Source of the DNA: Lachnospiraceae bacterium NC2004
GTDB lineage: Bacteria; Bacillota; Clostridia; Lachnospirales; Lachnospiraceae
Length of the DNA stretch: 64,000 nt
Reading direction: 5' to 3'
Assembly (NCBI GenBank): GCA_000621905.1
Contig: JHXB01000001.1
Span: 124,001-188,000 of the forward strand
The notes under the pieces were generated by a model. It was not told the origin of the DNA and searched no databases. It was given only the letters and a program-made list of their open reading frames with translations. The translations under genes and the position numbers were made by a program. Position 1 is the first letter of the stretch, and every line of letters starts with the position of its first letter. Shown piece after piece: positions 9,700 through 18,639 of this stretch.

Positions 9700-12306
9700 C
9701 TAATCTGTTATATTCTGAACTCCTAACGGAGTGCTTGACGCATCGTCTGATGATATATCCGGAACATGAATATTACAGGTCTTCTTTTTGAAGCTCTTAG
9801 GATATTCATAATCACTGTCCGATGTAACACCGACGCTTCCGTCAGGTCTGATTATGTATATCTTGGTTATCTGCGAAGACTTAGGGCAGCCTTCATTTGC
9901 AGGAAGATTTGAGTCTGCGCAGAGCGTAACCTTCGTGTGAACATCACATGACTCTGTAGGTTCTGTACCTTTAACAAAGTACTCTGTTCTAACCATTGAG
10001 CCTCTAGGATCGTGGTTACAAACCCCGTCGACCGCTAACTTGCCGCTCTTTTTGCAGATTGAGCAGGAGACGATACCGTCAGGTCTGTCAAAATCAATAT
10101 CTCTAAGCATTTTAGCTTCGTTGACCTTGTTCATTATCTTAGCCCAGATGTTCTTCTCTATGCTTCCGGTTAGAATTGTTTTGTTGTAGTCATTACCCGC
10201 CCAGATTCCAGCTGTATAATAAGGAGTGTAGCCGACAAACCAGTGATCGAAATTCTCTGATGTCGTACCTGTTTTTCCCGCAACGGCCATTGATGATGAC
10301 AGTCTTGCTGAAACGGCGGTTCCCTCAGAGACAACATCTTTCATAGCATCGGTTATAAGCCATGCAGTGGTATCTTTCATAACCTGGGTGCTTGACGGTT
10401 TGTTCTCAATAAGAATATTGCCGTCATGGTCTAGTATTTTGGTGTATAAGACAGGCTTGTTATATGAGCCTCCATTTGCAATTGTTGCATAGGCGGCTGT
10501 AAGCTCCAAATTGGTAACACCTTTGGTAATTCCGCCCAAGCAGAGTGATTGCTGAATGTCTGAGTATACCGTTCCGTCTTTGGTAGTCTCGCTGTCAACT
10601 AATGTGGTAAATCCCATGTTTAGCAAATAATTATATCCGACCTGAGGTGTTACATCATTCATGCACTTGGCGGTAATGATGTTCATCGAATCTCTGATTG
10701 CGTCCCTTACGGTGTTGAGTCCTCTGTATCCGCTTGTGTAGTAGTTATTGACAGGAACTGTGCTGTTCTCATAGTTATATGGTGCATCATCGTATACGGT
10801 GGCAAGACTCAATCCCGCACTGTCTAACGCAGGGACAAATGTTGACAGTATCTTAAATGTCGAGCCCGGCTGTCTTGTGGTATTGGTAGCCCTGTTGAGC
10901 GTAAGATTGCCCTGTTTCTTGCCTCGTCCTCCGACCAAAGCTACCACATGACCTGTCTTTTGATCTATCATTGAAAATGATATCTGCGGCTGAATAACCG
11001 GTGTAAGCGCTTCTCCTATTATCTTGTCGTTGTCATTTAAAGTCTTTTTTTTGAATTTCTTTACTGCCTTCTTACATTCTTTAACGGAAGAGAATAGTAG
11101 CTCGTTGGCAGAATTATAGCCGAGATATGAGGCAACATCCGCCTCCGAATAATTGGTAGTAGTCTTGTCTGAATGTATGACAGACAACTGGTAAGACAGA
11201 CCGTAAACATCAGTAAAACTTGTGCTTTTAAAATTATCAGGATTGCTAAATTCAGCATCGCAGATAGATTGAATTGTGGTATCTTCTGTTGCAAATATTG
11301 TCAATCCCTCGCTGTAAAGTGCGTTATAGGCTTGCGTCTCGTTGTAGCCAAGTTTATCTTCTAAGTCATTAATAACCTGATTTATAAGAGCATCTACGAA
11401 ATAAGAATAAGAGGACTTATCTGTTGATTTACGCTTGATATCCTCGATTCTTGTATAGACATCATCATCTATTGCTTCCTCGTACTCATCCGAAGTAATC
11501 ATATCGTTCTTAAGCATGTATTTAAGCGTTATCTGTCTTCTTGAAGCATTCTCCTGAGGATTGATTATAGGGTCGTACCTGGTAGGGTTCTGCGTGATAG
11601 AGGCTATAACGGCGCACTCTGAAAGAGTGAGTTCGTTAACAGGCTTATCAAAATAATACTTGCTTGCCGATTGTACTCCTAAAGTACCTTCACCTAAATT
11701 GATTGTGTTTAGATAGGCTTCTAATATTTCTTCTTTGCTTAGTCTTTTTTCGAGTTCAACTGCGAGATACTGCTCTTGAAGCTTTCTGTTAAGCTTATCT
11801 TTAAAATTGGATTCCTGACCTACACCAAAAACATTGTTCTTGAGAAGCTGCTGTGTCAGCGTAGAAGCTCCCTGAGAGAAGTCTTTGGTAATAATTCCGT
11901 TTACCAGCGCTCTAAAAATACCCTGTGCATCTATACCCTGATGATCATAGAATCTTGAGTCCTCGATTGAGATAAATGCATTCTGTAAGTGGACAGGGAC
12001 TTCCGAAAGACTTACTTCTTCTCGGTTGGACTCATAACTTGAAAGCTTCTGTATTGTTGATCCGCCCTGATCACAGATAACCGAAGAATAACCGCTTGGT
12101 TTGACATTTATCGTATCGATGTCCGGAGCTTTAGATATTATGTTTTTATAGATTCCCCAAGAATACCAAAGTCCAAAACCTACCGTGACTACTATAGCTA
12201 CGCATGCTAAAGATGCAAGCCATGTGAGTATCTTTCGCTGGTACTTGATGGGTTTAGACCTAAGCGATTTAATCTTTTGCCTGGTCGCTCTTTCGTTGAA
12301 ATTCAT
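9700..12306 (-). CDS. class A penicillin-binding protein (PBP1A family)
   Basis: This is a bifunctional peptidoglycan glycosyltransferase/transpeptidase of about 868 residues. A short cytoplasmic basic tail and one membrane helix (about residues 26-50) anchor it. The GT51 domain has the catalytic Glu in EDSRFYDHQG and the QGASTLTQQLLKN motif. The transpeptidase domain has the active Ser in RQPGSTFKIL, SMN in RDSMNIITAK, and the KTGTT box in AGKTGTTSENFDHWFVGY. A Cys-containing C-terminal extension follows (CSICKKSGKL, CNHDPRG). I chose the start at 12306 because TTGGAGGAATGT directly precedes that ATG. An upstream in-frame start at 12369 lacks a ribosome binding site. The gene is monocistronic and faces yigZ divergently. 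Confidence 0.93.
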   Translation of the reverse strand: MNFNERATRQKIKSLRSKPIKYQRKILTWLASLACVAIVVTVGFGLWYSWGIYKNIISKAPDIDTINVKPSGYSSVICDQGGSTIQKLSSYESNREEVSLSEVPVHLQNAFISIEDSRFYDHQGIDAQGIFRALVNGIITKDFSQGASTLTQQLLKNNVFGVGQESNFKDKLNRKLQEQYLAVELEKRLSKEEILEAYLNTINLGEGTLGVQSASKYYFDKPVNELTLSECAVIASITQNPTRYDPIINPQENASRRQITLKYMLKNDMITSDEYEEAIDDDVYTRIEDIKRKSTDKSSYSYFVDALINQVINDLEDKLGYNETQAYNALYSEGLTIFATEDTTIQSICDAEFSNPDNFKSTSFTDVYGLSYQLSVIHSDKTTTNYSEADVASYLGYNSANELLFSSVKECKKAVKKFKKKTLNDNDKIIGEALTPVIQPQISFSMIDQKTGHVVALVGGRGKKQGNLTLNRATNTTRQPGSTFKILSTFVPALDSAGLSLATVYDDAPYNYENSTVPVNNYYTSGYRGLNTVRDAIRDSMNIITAKCMNDVTPQVGYNYLLNMGFTTLVDSETTKDGTVYSDIQQSLCLGGITKGVTNLELTAAYATIANGGSYNKPVLYTKILDHDGNILIENKPSSTQVMKDTTAWLITDAMKDVVSEGTAVSARLSSSMAVAGKTGTTSENFDHWFVGYTPYYTAGIWAGNDYNKTILTGSIEKNIWAKIMNKVNEAKMLRDIDFDRPDGIVSCSICKKSGKLAVDGVCNHDPRGSMVRTEYFVKGTEPTESCDVHTKVTLCADSNLPANEGCPKSSQITKIYIIRPDGSVGVTSDSDYEYPKSFKKKTCNIHVPDISSDDASSTPLGVQNITD

Positions 12307-12452
12307 ACATTCCTCCAAGAAAATGTCATCATTTGATAGCAAATAAACTACAGATAAAACATCGCACAATTACTATAATTATATATGTCTTATTGCCTAA
12401 AATCAATCCCTATGATATAGTTAGTCATATATTGCAAATGAAAGGATACACT

Positions 12453-13094
12453 ATGGATAAGGTTGTATATATAGAGGGAGAAGGAGAGATAGTTGAGAAG
12501 AAATCGCGATTTATAGGTAACTGTTATCCGATATCTTCCGAGGAAGAGGCAATCTCTTATATCGAGGCGATTAAGAAGAAACATTATGATGCAAGGCATC
12601 ATTGTTACGCATATTCTGTTGGCAAGACTCAGCCGATACTCAGGTTTTCGGATGACGGCGAGCCACAGGGAACAGCAGGTAAGCCTATATTGGAGGTTAT
12701 AACGGGAAGAGAGATTACTAACTGTCTGGTTATAGTTACAAGATATTTTGGCGGTACTTTACTTGGAACCGGAGGCTTATTAAGAGCTTATACCGAGGCT
12801 GCCAAAGTGGCTATAGACAGTGCAGAGATAGTTGAAGAGATATCAGGCATACACCTTCTTGTTAAGAGCGATTATCAGGACATAGGAAAGCTTCAGTACA
12901 TCTACAGGGATGAGGAAATTGATTGCTATGATATTGCCTATGCAGAAAATGTCATAAGTGATCTTTTAGTTCCCTTAGAAGATGTCAAGAGAGTTACCGA
13001 CCTTCTGATTGAAAAGACCGCCGCAAGAGTTACGATTGAAGAAGGAGAAGAGTGTTCGTATTTTAACACTGACGGTAAGTATATTATCAAATGA
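12453..13094 (+). CDS. yigZ: YigZ/IMPACT-family protein
   Basis: This is a 213-residue member of the UPF0029/IMPACT family (E. coli YigZ, B. subtilis YvyE). The N-terminal domain carries the family signature: KKSRFIG near residue 15, then DARHHCYAY, RFSDDGEPQGTAGKPIL, and TRYFGGTLLGTGGLLRAY (about 45-115). A smaller C-terminal ferredoxin-like DUF1949 domain follows. The biochemical role in bacteria is not settled; translational regulation is suggested for the eukaryotic homologue. The start at 12453 is preferred because AAAGGA lies 6 bases upstream; an in-frame extension back to 12333 is not protein-like. It is divergent from the PBP gene and ends at a two-way hairpin shared with typA. Confidence 0.92.
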   Translation: MDKVVYIEGEGEIVEKKSRFIGNCYPISSEEEAISYIEAIKKKHYDARHHCYAYSVGKTQPILRFSDDGEPQGTAGKPILEVITGREITNCLVIVTRYFGGTLLGTGGLLRAYTEAAKVAIDSAEIVEEISGIHLLVKSDYQDIGKLQYIYRDEEIDCYDIAYAENVISDLLVPLEDVKRVTDLLIEKTAARVTIEEGEECSYFNTDGKYIIK

Positions 13095-13096
13095 TA

Positions 13097-13123
13097 AAAG
13101 CACGAGGCAACGCCCCGTGCTTT
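13097..13123. terminator. bidirectional terminator between yigZ and typA
   Basis: AAAGCACG pairs with CGTGCTTT, with an inner GGC/GCC pairing around an AAC loop, directly between the convergent stop codons. Confidence 0.75.
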
Positions 13124-13128
13124 AAATA

Positions 13129-14964
13129 TTAATTCTGATTGTTTCTTGCAGCTCTATATCTTTCGGTGTGATCGAGAATCTTCTTACGGATTCTTATGTT
13201 ATCAGGTGTAATCTCTAAAAGCTCATCTGTATCAATAAACTCTAACGCTTGCTCTAACGAAAGTTTCTTAGGTGGAACAAGAGTAAGAGCATCGTCCGCA
13301 CCTGATGAACGAGTATTGGTAAGATGTTTCTTCTTGCAGACATTTACCTCGATATCATCTGTTCTTGAACACTCACCTACAATCATACCTGCGTATACCT
13401 TCTCGCCGGGTCCGATGAATAAAGCTCCACGCTCCTGAGCGTTAAAGAGTCCGTAAGTGATAGACTCACCTGCCTCAAATGCAATCAAAGAGCCTTGCTT
13501 ACGATACTGAATCTCACCCTTAAAAGGACCGTATCCGTCAAACTCGGTGTTTAAGATTCCGGTACCCTTGGTATCAGTCATGAACTGACCTCTGTATCCG
13601 ATAAGTCCCCTTGAAGGGATTGAGAATTCCAATCTTGTATAACCGCTTCCTGTAGGAGCCATACCCTGAAGCTCACCCTTACGCTGTGAAAGCTCCTGGA
13701 TGATGCTTCCTGAGAATTCATCAGGAACATCGATGATAGCGTGCTCCATAGGCTCAAGCTTTTTGCCACGCTCGTCTTCTTTATAAAGAACTTCAGCCTT
13801 ACTTACTGCAAATTCATAACCCTCGCGTCGCATATTCTCAATAAGTACAGACAAATGTAACTCGCCACGACCGGAAACCTTGAACTGGTCTGTGCTTTCG
13901 GTATCTTCAACTCTTAAAGATACATCAGTGTTAAGCTCCTTAAGAAGTCTGTCCCTTATATGACGGCTTGTAATGAACTTACCTTCCTGACCTGCAAGAG
14001 GAGAGTCGTTAACAAGGAAATGCATTGCAATGGTAGGCTCTGAAATCTTCTGGAATGGAATAGGATTAGGAGCATCAACATCACAAATGGTGTCTCCAAT
14101 CTTAAGGTCGGCGATACCTGATAATGCAACAATCTCACCCATGGAAGCTTCATTAACCTCAACCTTATTAAGTCCTTCGTATACATAAAGCTTAGTGATT
14201 CTTACTTTCTTAGAAACTTCCTCGTCGTGGTGGTTGACGATGATAGCCTCCTGATTAATCTTAATTGAACCGCTTGTAATCTTACCCACGCCGATTCTAC
14301 CAACATACTCATTGTAATCGATTGTACTGATAAGAGTCTGTAAAGGCGCATCTTTATCACCCTCAGGTGCAGGAATATGCTTGATAATAGTCTCGAACAA
14401 TGGCTTTAAGTCAGTTCCCGGTACATCAGGCTCGTATGAAGCAACTCCATCTCTTGCTGATGCATAGATAAATGGGCAGTCAAGCTGATCTTCGGTTGCG
14501 TCAAGCTCGATAAAGAGCTCTAAGATCTCATCGATAACCTCTTCAGGTCTTGCCTCAGGTCTGTCAATCTTATTGACACAGCATACAACAGGGAGCTCAA
14601 GCTCTAAAGCCTTTCTAAGTACGAACTTGGTCTGTGGCATTGCGCCTTCAAATGCGTCAACGACCAATATAACTCCATCAACCATCTTAAGTACACGCTC
14701 AACCTCGCCACCGAAGTCGGCATGGCCCGGAGTATCTATAATATTAATCTTGGTACCTTCATAGAAAACAGAAGTGTTCTTGGAGAGAATAGTGATTCCT
14801 CTTTCTCTTTCTATGTCATTAGAATCCATAACGCGCTCGACAATCTCCTGGTTCTCTCTAAATACGCCACTCTGCTTTAAAAGTCCATCCACAAGTGTAG
14901 TCTTACCATGGTCTACATGGGCGATTATGGCAACGTTTCTGATATCCTCTCTTTGTTTCTTCAT
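13129..14964 (-). CDS. typA: translational GTPase TypA/BipA
   Basis: This is a ribosome-associated GTPase of the EF-G superfamily, involved in 50S assembly and stress adaptation. Its 611 residues are the normal length. The G1 motif is AHVDHGKTTLVDGLL (about 14-28) and the switch regions include RERGITILSKNTS. G3 is DTPGHADFGGEVER and G4 is NKIDRPEARPEEV. Domains II, III and V follow, with the BipA-specific C-terminal domain containing RGLIGYRGQFMTDTKGTGI and LTNTRSSGADDAL. It is monocistronic on the minus strand, and AGAGAGGTATATC precedes the ATG at 14964. No anomaly is seen. Confidence 0.97.
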   Translation of the reverse strand: MKKQREDIRNVAIIAHVDHGKTTLVDGLLKQSGVFRENQEIVERVMDSNDIERERGITILSKNTSVFYEGTKINIIDTPGHADFGGEVERVLKMVDGVILVVDAFEGAMPQTKFVLRKALELELPVVCCVNKIDRPEARPEEVIDEILELFIELDATEDQLDCPFIYASARDGVASYEPDVPGTDLKPLFETIIKHIPAPEGDKDAPLQTLISTIDYNEYVGRIGVGKITSGSIKINQEAIIVNHHDEEVSKKVRITKLYVYEGLNKVEVNEASMGEIVALSGIADLKIGDTICDVDAPNPIPFQKISEPTIAMHFLVNDSPLAGQEGKFITSRHIRDRLLKELNTDVSLRVEDTESTDQFKVSGRGELHLSVLIENMRREGYEFAVSKAEVLYKEDERGKKLEPMEHAIIDVPDEFSGSIIQELSQRKGELQGMAPTGSGYTRLEFSIPSRGLIGYRGQFMTDTKGTGILNTEFDGYGPFKGEIQYRKQGSLIAFEAGESITYGLFNAQERGALFIGPGEKVYAGMIVGECSRTDDIEVNVCKKKHLTNTRSSGADDALTLVPPKKLSLEQALEFIDTDELLEITPDNIRIRKKILDHTERYRAARNNQN

Positions 14965-15069
14965 GATATACCTCTCTATTTAACAAATATTATTACAAAA
15001 CGTTATGTAATATACCATATAAATAACAAGTTTTCAACTTGAACAATTCACAAAAAGATAAGGAAAATT

Positions 15070-15098
15070 TTGCATTATTTAAGTAAAAGTGTTATGAT
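15070..15098 (+). promoter_or_regulatory. promoter of the 15131 gene
   Basis: TTGCAT at 15070-15075 and TATGAT at 15093-15098 are 17 bases apart. The same promoter text recurs almost unchanged at 15597-15625 before the next gene. Confidence 0.6.
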
Positions 15099-15130
15099 AT
15101 GCGGTATAAATTACGAAGGGATAGAGAATC

Positions 15131-15595
15131 ATGCTCGAATATACCAATCATCGTAACAAGTTTTACAGAATAGGATTAAGAATGTGGGGAGCGTTATTTG
15201 CAGGTGCGTCACTTTTATTCTTGTCCAACTTTATAAGAAGCACTAAAGGCGGGGTTAGCTACGTTGGAATAGTGATATGCGTTATATTTGTAATTGTAGG
15301 TTTTAACTACCTTAGACAGTCTCTTTGGCTCACTGCCTACGATCTAAAGTATCAGGTATCACCTACAGGTCTTATACTTACAACCGAGAAAGGCAAAGAG
15401 ATAGTGGTTGACTATAAGGATATCAAGACCGTAGAGGCCCATTCCATCAAGGAAGGAATGGATTACTTTACACTTCATATAGTGACAAGCAAGTATAACC
15501 TGGTTGCTCATATAGAAGGAAGAGGCAATCTTGCCTATGAAATGCGCGACGCAATCAGAGAATACGCGCGTTTGGCGGATAATGAGATTGGATAA
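15131..15595 (+). CDS. small membrane protein with PH-like C-terminus, unknown
   Basis: This is a 154-residue protein. Two hydrophobic segments lie at about 18-34 (MWGALFAGASLLFLSNF) and 42-60 (YVGIVICVIFVIVGFNYL). A C-terminal soluble domain follows (about 75-150) with alternating beta strands, for example YQVSPTGLILTTEKGKEIVV and YKDIKTVEAHSIKEG. The layout of two membrane helices plus a small beta domain is like bacterial PH-domain (YdbT/DUF304) proteins, but I cannot assign it firmly. It has its own promoter and GAAGGGATAGAG before the ATG. The downstream CobO-like gene has a nearly identical promoter of its own. Confidence 0.6.
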   Translation: MLEYTNHRNKFYRIGLRMWGALFAGASLLFLSNFIRSTKGGVSYVGIVICVIFVIVGFNYLRQSLWLTAYDLKYQVSPTGLILTTEKGKEIVVDYKDIKTVEAHSIKEGMDYFTLHIVTSKYNLVAHIEGRGNLAYEMRDAIREYARLADNEIG

Positions 15596-15596
15596 T

Positions 15597-15625
15597 TTGC
15601 ATTATTTAAATTATTGTGGTATGAT
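15597..15625 (+). promoter_or_regulatory. promoter of the cobO-like gene
   Basis: TTGCAT at 15597-15602 and TATGAT at 15620-15625 have a 17-base spacer, and TTGCATTATTTAA is shared with the promoter at 15070. It overlaps the stop region of the preceding gene. Confidence 0.6.
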
Positions 15626-15691
15626 AGCAAAGTTTGATATGCTGACTATGGCAAATGTTACTACATTTGCCTAAATAAAGGAGATTTTCAA

Positions 15692-16189
15692 ATGAACAGT
15701 AATCATGTAATGGTATATTGCGGTGACGGAAGAGGTAAGTCTGATGCTGCCATAGGAAGGTCGCTTAAGTATGCCAGCCAGGGCAAGAGCGTTATTATAG
15801 TTCAGTTTTTAAAGGGACGCAAGATGGATGATTTGTCCATTCTTAAGGAGCTTGAGCCGCAGATAAGAGTTTTTAGGTTCGAGACTAAGGAAGAGCAGTA
15901 TGCCGACCTTACCAGAGATGAGCAGGAGCAGGAAGAGAGCAATATCAGAAATGGTATCAACTATGTTAAGAAGGTATTGCAGACCGGCGAGTGTGATTTG
16001 GTTGTAATCGATGAGATATTAGGTCTTGTTGACAATCACATTATCGAGCTTCAAGACATTATAAGGCTTATCGAGGCTAAGGATGAGGATATGGAGCTTG
16101 TGCTTACCGGAAGAAACATGCCTTTGGGACTTACAAGTTATGTAAGTGATGTATGCGAGATATGTGCTAAGAAGGTAACTGAAGATTAA
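15692..16189 (+). CDS. CobO/BtuR-like P-loop ATPase (corrinoid adenosyltransferase family)
   Basis: This 165-residue protein resembles cob(I)yrinic acid a,c-diamide adenosyltransferase. The N-terminal P-loop reads GDGRGKSDAAIG, where classical CobO has GxGKGKTTAA. The rest of the core follows the family: VIIVQFLKGRKMDD, then LVVIDEILGLVDNHII (Walker B-like, about 105-120), and LVLTGRNMP near the C-terminus. The TT-to-SD change in the P-loop is unusual and leaves Ser as the Mg-coordinating hydroxyl. No other cobalamin genes are nearby, so the protein could serve corrinoid salvage or be a divergent homologue with another nucleotide-dependent role. AAAGGAGATTTTCAA precedes the ATG. Confidence 0.75.
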   Translation: MNSNHVMVYCGDGRGKSDAAIGRSLKYASQGKSVIIVQFLKGRKMDDLSILKELEPQIRVFRFETKEEQYADLTRDEQEQEESNIRNGINYVKKVLQTGECDLVVIDEILGLVDNHIIELQDIIRLIEAKDEDMELVLTGRNMPLGLTSYVSDVCEICAKKVTED

Positions 16190-16193
16190 TATT

Positions 16194-16220
16194 AGCGGCG
16201 TAGATTATGCGCCGCATTTT
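16194..16220 (+). terminator. Rho-independent terminator after cobO-like gene
   Basis: GCGGCG (16195) pairs with CGCCGC (16210) around a 9-base loop, followed by ATTTTATTTT, 5 bases after the stop codon. Confidence 0.7.
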
Positions 16221-16295
16221 ATTTTAAAATAATGGTTGACATATATATTACTTTGCATTAATATATATAGAAGATTTGACAATCTAATATCAATA

Positions 16296-16511
16296 TTTAG
16301 TAGAGGCGCACGACTCATCAGTAAGTAGCATGATGTTTTGAAGAACAGGCGATTGTTATCGAAAGGGGGAAGTGCCGAAGGGATGTTATCTTCAAGTAAC
16401 ATTTGCTGGGCATATAGTTAATAGCTATATGACTGTCATCCTTATCTTAGGATGGAGTGCTGCTAGCGTAATTACGGATTATTATGGCTGGCGGTTATGC
16501 CGGTTTTTTTT
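16296..16511 (+). promoter_or_regulatory. lysine riboswitch (L-box) with terminator
   Basis: The leader of dapA contains the conserved lysine-aptamer blocks in order: AGAGGCGC (16302), AGTAAGTA (16320), GGGGGAAGTGCCGAAGGG (about 16364-16382), GCTGGG (16405), GACTGTCATC (16431) and GGAGTGCTGCT (about 16454). The expression platform is a short hairpin, CTGGC/GCCGG, at 16488-16503 followed by a run of eight T, 46 bases before dapA. Lysine binding should favour the terminator and switch off dapA-dapB. Block order and spacing match the family as known. Confidence 0.92.
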
Positions 16512-16557
16512 ATAGGCATGAATATTGACAAGTTAATATTTTAAGGAGGTCATAACT

Positions 16558-17445
16558 ATGGCAATTTTCAAAGGAGCAGGTGTTGCTATCGTAACACCAT
16601 TTAAGGAGAATGGAGAGATTGATTTCGCTAAATTAAACGAAGTAATCGATTTCCAGATTGACAACGGAACAGATGCAATCATCATCTGTGGTACAACAGG
16701 TGAGTCAGCTACCATGACTCACGAGGAGCATCTTGACACTATCAAGGCTTGCGTTGAGCATGTCAACAAGAGAGTGCCTGTTGTTGCAGGTACCGGTTCT
16801 AACGACACAAGCACTGCTATCTATTTATCACAGGAAGCAGAGAAGTTAGGAGCTGACGGATTACTTATCGTTACACCATATTACAACAAGGCTACACAGA
16901 AGGGACTTATCGAGCACTACACCATGATTGCAGAGAGTGTTAATCTTCCTATAATCATGTACAACGTGCCAAGCCGTACAGGCACTAACATTGCACCTGA
17001 GACAGCTGTAACTCTTGCTAAGAATGTTAAGAACATCGTTGGTATCAAGGAAGCAAGCGGTAACATCGGCCAGGTTGTTAAGTTAGCAGCTTTGGCTAAC
17101 GGTTGTATTGACATTTACTCAGGTAATGATGATCAGGTTATTCCACTTCTTTCACTTGGTGGAGTAGGTGTTATCTCTGTATTGTCTAATGTAGCACCAA
17201 GACAGACTCACGATATGGTTATGAAGTATCTTGAGGGTGATAAGGAAGGCGCATTAAAGATTCAGCTTGAGAGTATTGACCTTATTAATGCACTCTTTAG
17301 CGAGGTTAATCCAATCCCTGTTAAGAAGGCAGTTGAGCTTATGGGATTATGCGGAGGAACATTAAGACGTCCACTTACTGAGATTGAGCCTGCTAATTTA
17401 GAGAAGCTTAAGAAGGCAATGACAGATTACGGTATTCTTAACTAA
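16558..17445 (+). CDS. dapA: 4-hydroxy-tetrahydrodipicolinate synthase
   Basis: This enzyme condenses pyruvate with aspartate semialdehyde, the first committed step to diaminopimelate and lysine. It is a 295-residue TIM-barrel class I aldolase. The Schiff-base lysine is in VGIKEASGN (about residue 164) and the catalytic Tyr in IIMYNVPSRTG (about 135). The N-terminal signatures CGTTGESATMTHEEH and the Thr pair of the proton relay are present. AAGGAGGTCATAACT gives a strong ribosome binding site. It is transcribed behind the lysine riboswitch and followed 11 bases later by dapB, so lysine availability should control both. Confidence 0.97.
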   Translation: MAIFKGAGVAIVTPFKENGEIDFAKLNEVIDFQIDNGTDAIIICGTTGESATMTHEEHLDTIKACVEHVNKRVPVVAGTGSNDTSTAIYLSQEAEKLGADGLLIVTPYYNKATQKGLIEHYTMIAESVNLPIIMYNVPSRTGTNIAPETAVTLAKNVKNIVGIKEASGNIGQVVKLAALANGCIDIYSGNDDQVIPLLSLGGVGVISVLSNVAPRQTHDMVMKYLEGDKEGALKIQLESIDLINALFSEVNPIPVKKAVELMGLCGGTLRRPLTEIEPANLEKLKKAMTDYGILN

Positions 17446-17456
17446 GGAGATTAGAT

Positions 17457-18212
17457 ATGACAGATATAATTATGCATGGATGCAATGGTCATATGGGACA
17501 GGTTATAAGTGGCATCGTTAAAGAAGACAGCGATGCAACGATTGTCGCAGGAATTGACATTGTAGACAATAAAGATAACGGATATCCTGTTTTTACGGAT
17601 ATAGACGCATGTGACGTCAAGGCAGATGTAATCATTGATTTTGCTGCAGCAGTAGCAGTTGACAAGCTTCTTGATTACGCGGTTAAGACATCAACTCCTG
17701 TTGTGCTATGTACTACAGGTCTTTCAGAAGAGCAGCTTAAGAAGGTAGATGAGGCTTCTAAATCAGTCGCTATCTTGCGCTCTGCTAATATGAGTCTTGG
17801 TATCAACACTTTGCTTAAGATGGTTAAAGAGGCAGCGGATGTTTTTGCAAATGCTGGTTTTGACATCGAGATAGTAGAGAAGCATCACAATAAGAAGGTT
17901 GATGCGCCTTCAGGTACAGCGCTTGCACTTGCTGATTCAATCAATGATGAGATGGGTGGTAAGTATGAGTATGTATATGACAGACAGTCAAGAAGAGAGG
18001 CAAGACCTAAGGACGAGATTGGTATCTCTGCTGTAAGAGGTGGTACAATCGTAGGAGAGCATGATGTAATATTTGCCGGAACTGACGAAGTTATTACATT
18101 TTCTCACACTGCATATTCTAAGGCAGTATTCGGTAAAGGTGCAGTCGAGGCGGCTAAGTTCTTAAAGGGCAAGGGCGCAGGAATGTACGACATGCAACAG
18201 GTTATCGGTTAA
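17457..18212 (+). CDS. dapB: 4-hydroxy-tetrahydrodipicolinate reductase
   Basis: This NAD(P)H-dependent enzyme follows DapA in lysine/diaminopimelate synthesis and has 251 residues. The N-terminal Rossmann motif is GCNGHMGQVI. The catalytic signature is EKHHNKKVDAPSGTALALAD (about residues 140-160), with the conserved His pair and Lys, and the C-terminal domain is typical (FSHTAYSKAVFGKGAV). TAAGGAGATTAGAT sets the start, 11 bases after dapA. Its transcript ends at the hairpin at 18230. It is regulated with dapA through the upstream riboswitch. Confidence 0.97.
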   Translation: MTDIIMHGCNGHMGQVISGIVKEDSDATIVAGIDIVDNKDNGYPVFTDIDACDVKADVIIDFAAAVAVDKLLDYAVKTSTPVVLCTTGLSEEQLKKVDEASKSVAILRSANMSLGINTLLKMVKEAADVFANAGFDIEIVEKHHNKKVDAPSGTALALADSINDEMGGKYEYVYDRQSRREARPKDEIGISAVRGGTIVGEHDVIFAGTDEVITFSHTAYSKAVFGKGAVEAAKFLKGKGAGMYDMQQVIG

Positions 18213-18229
18213 TTAATAAGGCATTACTA

Positions 18230-18256
18230 AAGCCGGATGGAGATTCCATCCGGCTT
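18230..18256. terminator. bidirectional terminator, dapB / XRE gene
   Basis: A perfect 11-bp stem (AAGCCGGATGG / CCATCCGGCTT) with an AGATT loop lies between convergent genes. Confidence 0.85.
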
Positions 18257-18259
18257 ATA

Positions 18260-18628
18260 TTATATTATGTCGATATCATTAATATCATAAATCTTAAAAA
18301 CTGTGTCTTTAAGCTCAGGATGAGCTCTGAAAGCTTTGATCAGGCTTAACTCTTCCTTGTCAATGGATTCTAAGTAGAAGACGCTTTTGTCAGAAGATTC
18401 AACCGAGTATCCAAATGCATCAAGCACTGAATTGAGTTTATATATATGGGCTAGACACATCAATGCGTCTACTGTGGGCTGGTTGTTGCCGCGCTCCCAG
18501 GAGTATATTGTCCTTGGATTGATTGGAATCCCCATATCGTTTAACCTTGCTGAAACTTCTTCAACAGAATAGTTAAGGTCTTTTCTGTATCTTCTTAGTT
18601 TCTCACCCAATATCGTCTTTCTATCCAT
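18260..18628 (-). CDS. XRE-family helix-turn-helix regulator
   Basis: This is a 122-residue protein with an N-terminal Cro/C1-type HTH at about residues 6-62 (GEKLRRYRKDLNYSVEEVSA, then INPRTIYSWERGNNQPTVDA as recognition helix and following turn). The C-terminal 55 residues are helical and may bind a ligand or mediate dimerisation. It lies 11 bases downstream of porB on the same strand and is probably the last gene of the por operon, which suggests feedback control of the operon or of a related pathway. No operator could be assigned. It ends at the terminator shared with dapB. Confidence 0.85.
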   Translation of the reverse strand: MDRKTILGEKLRRYRKDLNYSVEEVSARLNDMGIPINPRTIYSWERGNNQPTVDALMCLAHIYKLNSVLDAFGYSVESSDKSVFYLESIDKEELSLIKAFRAHPELKDTVFKIYDINDIDII

Positions 18629-18639
18629 AGATTACATCC

